Below are positions 61,243 to 64,000 of a stretch of DNA of 64,000 nucleotides, piece after piece; position 1 is the stretch's first letter; every line of letters begins with the position of its first letter. The notes beneath the pieces are model-generated. The model saw only the letters and a list, made by a program, of their open reading frames with translations, was not told where the DNA came from and did no database searches. Source of the stretch: Luteimonas galliterrae (GTDB lineage Bacteria > Pseudomonadota > Gammaproteobacteria > Xanthomonadales > Xanthomonadaceae); assembly GCF_023374055.1 (NCBI RefSeq), contig NZ_JAMBEP010000001.1:1178001-1242000 (forward strand), in the 5' to 3' direction. The translations under genes and the position numbers were made by a program.

Positions 61243-61600
61243 TCATCCCAGTGAACGCTGGGACCCATCTTGCTTTTGCCCTTGCCCCTCAGCCGTCATC
61301 CCGGCGCACGCCGGGATCCAGGCCCGCGTCCTGGCCAGCTGCGCTGCGACTCGCACCATGGGCAAAGGCTTCCGGCTGCGCCGGGTCACTTTCTTTGTTG
61401 GCCCAAAGAAAGTAACCCAAGAAAGGGCCTGAACTGCGGTGCGATGCGTCGTACCTGAAAGTCCGCCAGCGGCCCTGCTTTCGTCGTAGGTGACCTTACT
61501 TACGCAGGTACTAGATTTTGATTCGCAGCCTATGGGTGACGTGGCTTTTGCGGATGGGCGCTAAGGAGGCGTTCGGGTCGATCGCCTCGGATCTAATGTC
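61236..61600 (+). repeat. Composite dispersed repeat, copy C
   Basis: Same order as copy A: CGTCATCCCAGTGAACGCTG palindrome, second palindrome, GTCACTTTCTTTGTTGGCCC hairpin, GCAGGTACTAGATTTTGATT and the tail CTAAGGAGGCGTTCGGGTCG. The 789-bp gap 60970-61758 contains this, two type 2 palindromes and a terminator, but no gene. Confidence 0.85.
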
Positions 61601-61693
61601 AAGCCCGGTCATGCGGCCACACATCGGCGAAAGGCGGCTCGCCCCCTTCAATCAGAGGGCCTTTTTTGGCTGCCGTGCTGGCCACTTCGGATA

Positions 61694-61719
61694 AAAAGGC
61701 CGGCGCCAGCCGGCCTTTT
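61694..61719. terminator. Bidirectional terminator-like hairpin
   Basis: AAAAGGCCGGC GCCA GCCGGCCTTTT is a perfect 11-bp stem with A- and T-runs on the two sides. It lies downstream of copy C and 39 bp before the Rieske gene. Confidence 0.75.
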
Positions 61720-61758
61720 GGTTTTCCCGAAGCGGCCCGCAAGCGGCATACTTCAGGC

Positions 61759-62856
61759 ATGGACCGTCCCACTGCCGCCGATACGCCCGCCGATCTCGCA
61801 CCGCAGCCGCTGGAGCGGGCGACCGCCCTGCCCGCGCGCTTCTATGCCGATCCGGCGATGGCCGCCATCGACCGCAGCGCGATTTTCGATCGCGGCTGGC
61901 AAGTCGTCGCGCACGTCTGCCAGCTGCGCGACGCCGGCGACCACGTGGTGGCGGATCTGGCCGGGCTGCCGGTGATCGCCGTGCGCGGCGCCGACGGCGA
62001 GATCCGCGTGATGCACAACGTCTGCCGTCACCGCGCCGGCCCGATCGCGCAGTGCGACGGCCTGGCGGCCAAATCGCTGCGCTGCCGCTACCACGGCTGG
62101 ACTTACGGCCTGGACGGCGTGCTCAAGTCCGCGCCGGAAATGCGCACGGCCGTCGACTTCGATGTCGCACAAGTGCGCCTGCCGCAACTGCCCGCGCGCC
62201 TGTGGCAAGGGTTGGTATTCGCTTGCACCGGCGACGATCCGATGCCGTTCGACGATCTCGTCGCCGGCATCGATGCGCGCATCGGCGCGGAACGCGGCCT
62301 GGCCGATTACGGCCACCACCAGCGCGTCGGCTACGACGTGGCCTGCAACTGGAAGGTCTACGTCGACAATTACCTGGAGGGCTACCACGTGCCGCACGTG
62401 CATCCGGCACTGAATCGGATGCTCGACTACCGCAGCTACGTCACCGAAACCGCGCAGTGGCATTCGCTGCAGTGGAGCCCGCTGGAGAGCAGCGAGGGCT
62501 TGTATGGCAGCGGCGACGCGCTGTACTACTGGCTATGGCCCAACACCACGCTCAACATCCTGCCGGGCCGCTTGCAGACCAATCGCATCGTGCCCAAGGG
62601 CGTGGACCGTTGCCGGGTCGAGTTCGATTTCTATTACCCCTTGGACGACTCCAGCGAAGCGCGCGCCAAGCGCGAGGCCGACCTGGGCTTCAGCGACGAA
62701 GTGCAGCACGAGGACCTGGGCATCTGCGAGGACGTGCAGCGCGGGCTCGCGTCGGGCTCCTATGTGCCCGGACGCTTGAACCCGCTGCGCGAAAACGCCG
62801 TGCACCATTTCCAGGAATTGCTGCGCGACGCCTACCGGCAAGCGCAGGCCGAATGA
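61759..62856 (+). CDS. Rieske non-heme iron oxygenase, alpha-subunit type
   Basis: 365 aa. The [2Fe-2S] Rieske site is C89-x-H91 and C109-x2-H112. The mononuclear iron region is in NYLEGYHVPHVHPALNRMLD with the His pair and the bridging acidic residue. It resembles choline/carnitine/glycine-betaine monooxygenase-type enzymes and other small ring-hydroxylating dioxygenases. A reductase partner is not adjacent. The start at 61759 was chosen because upstream codons overlap the terminator. It overlaps the transporter gene by 4 bp (ATGA), suggesting that the transporter imports its substrate. Confidence 0.85.
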   Translation: MDRPTAADTPADLAPQPLERATALPARFYADPAMAAIDRSAIFDRGWQVVAHVCQLRDAGDHVVADLAGLPVIAVRGADGEIRVMHNVCRHRAGPIAQCDGLAAKSLRCRYHGWTYGLDGVLKSAPEMRTAVDFDVAQVRLPQLPARLWQGLVFACTGDDPMPFDDLVAGIDARIGAERGLADYGHHQRVGYDVACNWKVYVDNYLEGYHVPHVHPALNRMLDYRSYVTETAQWHSLQWSPLESSEGLYGSGDALYYWLWPNTTLNILPGRLQTNRIVPKGVDRCRVEFDFYYPLDDSSEARAKREADLGFSDEVQHEDLGICEDVQRGLASGSYVPGRLNPLRENAVHHFQELLRDAYRQAQAE

Positions 62857-64000
62857 ATCCGGCCAAACCGCTGGGGCTGCTCGCCGCGACCGCGCTGGTC
62901 GTCGGCAACATGATCGGCTCCGGCGTGTTCCTGCTGCCGGCGTCGCTGGCGCCGTACGGCGCGGTCAGCCTGATCGGCTGGGGCATCACCCTCGGCGGCG
63001 CGCTACTGCTGGCCCTGACTTTCGCGCGGCTGGCGACGCACTGGCCGCAAACCGGCGGGCCTTATGCCTTCGCGCGCAATGCGTTCGGCGAGACGCCGGG
63101 ATTCCTGATCGCGTGGAGCTACTGGATTTCGATCTGGTGCGCGAACGCGGCGATCGCGGTGGGTTTCGCCGGCAGTATCGGCGCGATCTTCCCGGATCTG
63201 GTTTCCACGCCCGCGCGCGGTGCGATCTGCGCATTGTCGGCGCTGTGGATCTGCACCGCGATCAATCTGGTCGGCGTGCGCGAAGCCGGCTTCACCCAGG
63301 TGCTCACCACGCTGCTGAAAGTGGTGCCGCTGCTGCTGTTCGGCGGCATCGCGATCTGGTTCATGGATGCGCACAACCTGCGCCTGCCGGAAACCGGAGG
63401 CGGCGAGTCGCTGCCGCATGCGATCCAGGCGACGGTGGCGCTGACGCTGTGGGCGTTCCTGGGACTGGAAGCGGCTACCGTGCCGGCGGGGTCGATCGCC
63501 GACGCCAAGCGCACCATTCCGCGCGCGACGGTGATCGGCACGCTGATCGCCGGCGTCGCCACCATCCTCACCTGCACTGCGGTGCTGGGCCTGCTGCCCG
63601 CCGACCGGTTGAAGGATTCCGCGGCGCCGATGGCGGAGGCCGCACGTGCGTTGTGGGGCCCGGGCGCGGCGATCGGCGTGGCCGCCGTGGCCGCGGTGTC
63701 GTGCTTCGGCGCGCTGAACGGCTGGGTCCTGCTATCGGCGCAGGTGCCGCTCGCGGCGGCGCGCGACGGACTTCTTCCGGCGCGGTTCGCGCGCCTGGAC
63801 AAGGGCGGCACGCCGGCGTTCGGCGTCGTGGTCAGCAGCGCGCTGGCCAGTGCGTTGGTGATCTCCAACTACACGCGTTCGCTGGTGCACCTGTTCACGT
63901 TTTCGATATTGCTGTCGACGGCGGCCTGCCTGCTGCCCTACGTCGTCAGCAGTGCGGCGTGGTTGCGCCGCAACGACGGCAGCGGCCGGATCGTGGCCGC
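62853..64000 (+). CDS. APC-family amino acid/polyamine transporter, cut by window end
   Basis: About 382 residues visible, at least eight membrane helices. VVGNMIGSGVFLLPASLAPY (the APC unwound TM1 with GSGVF), LATHWPQTGGPYAFARNAFG, FLGLEAATVPAGSI are diagnostic of APC permeases of the AdiC/PotE/CadB type. The start overlaps the Rieske gene by ATGA. No stop codon is reached within the window. Likely substrate is an amino acid or amine; it could be exchange rather than import. Confidence 0.88.
   Translation, partial: MNPAKPLGLLAATALVVGNMIGSGVFLLPASLAPYGAVSLIGWGITLGGALLLALTFARLATHWPQTGGPYAFARNAFGETPGFLIAWSYWISIWCANAAIAVGFAGSIGAIFPDLVSTPARGAICALSALWICTAINLVGVREAGFTQVLTTLLKVVPLLLFGGIAIWFMDAHNLRLPETGGGESLPHAIQATVALTLWAFLGLEAATVPAGSIADAKRTIPRATVIGTLIAGVATILTCTAVLGLLPADRLKDSAAPMAEAARALWGPGAAIGVAAVAAVSCFGALNGWVLLSAQVPLAAARDGLLPARFARLDKGGTPAFGVVVSSALASALVISNYTRSLVHLFTFSILLSTAACLLPYVVSSAAWLRRNDGSGRIVA

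Noticed and set aside
61034-61432. 132-codon frame encoding RSLFGR-type repeats
   Set aside because: It is wholly inside tandem and composite repeats; the peptide only reflects the 15-bp unit.

Overview
This is a GC-rich, gene-dense chromosomal segment from a gammaproteobacterium of the Xanthomonadaceae, most likely Lysobacter or a close relative. The assignment rests on gene order (phoB-phoR-ppk-ppx and creB-creC-creD), on the protein families present, and on abundant dispersed palindromes with arms such as GTAGGAGCGGCTTCAGCCGC. I see no rRNA, tRNA, CRISPR array, prophage or insertion sequence. Almost everything looks like core genome.

Layout. 1-8.2 kb is a phosphate block: the tail of a BepA-like protease, phoB (with a Pho-box-like site), phoR, ppk and ppx, then a GT4 glycosyltransferase and PAP2 phosphatase behind a second Pho-box-like site. 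8.2-16.4 kb holds a C-N hydrolase, a GNAT enzyme, creB-creC-creD, rlmJ (divergent from creB across a perfect palindrome), a CDF transporter and an MmcQ/YjbR protein. 16.4-26.5 kb holds a GNAT enzyme, mfd, endonuclease V, small envelope proteins, two pirins, aqpZ and a methyltransferase. 26.5-31.2 kb holds the MOSC-hydrolase-rlmKL operon and an amidase. 31.3-37.7 kb holds tesB, a DUF2007-type membrane protein, an ECF sigma factor fused to a membrane domain, a LytS/LytR-type two-component pair and a six-EF-hand secreted protein. 37.8-43.5 kb holds bpt, an exported EEP-family protein and purT. 43.6-45.8 kb is a compact, partly overlapping six-gene membrane operon (SPFH, ribbon-helix-helix, DUF4177, two tiny membrane proteins, PH-like). 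45.9-54.1 kb holds a VanY-like peptidase, a broken phosphatase gene, a cluster with an Imm71/72-like protein, an AlkA-type glycosylase, an SRPBCC protein and a NarL-type two-component pair. 54.2-64 kb holds GNAT-minC-minD-minE, DUF3175 and DUF6496 proteins, an M2 peptidase, a Rieske oxygenase and an APC transporter cut by the window end.

The most unusual feature is how short palindromic repeats interact with genes. Six genes take their stop codon from a palindrome. mfd and rlmKL each carry an in-frame repeat insertion of about 34-42 codons. One palindrome holds both start codons of creB and rlmJ. A roughly 310-450 bp composite repeat occurs three times in otherwise gene-free gaps. The best candidate for an undescribed system is the SPFH operon with its own ribbon-helix-helix protein and a paired GATATC operator-like site. 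The ECF-membrane fusion is the next most interesting.

Limits: all family assignments come from reading motifs, with no database search. DUF-level names and start codons without a clear ribosome binding site are the least certain parts.
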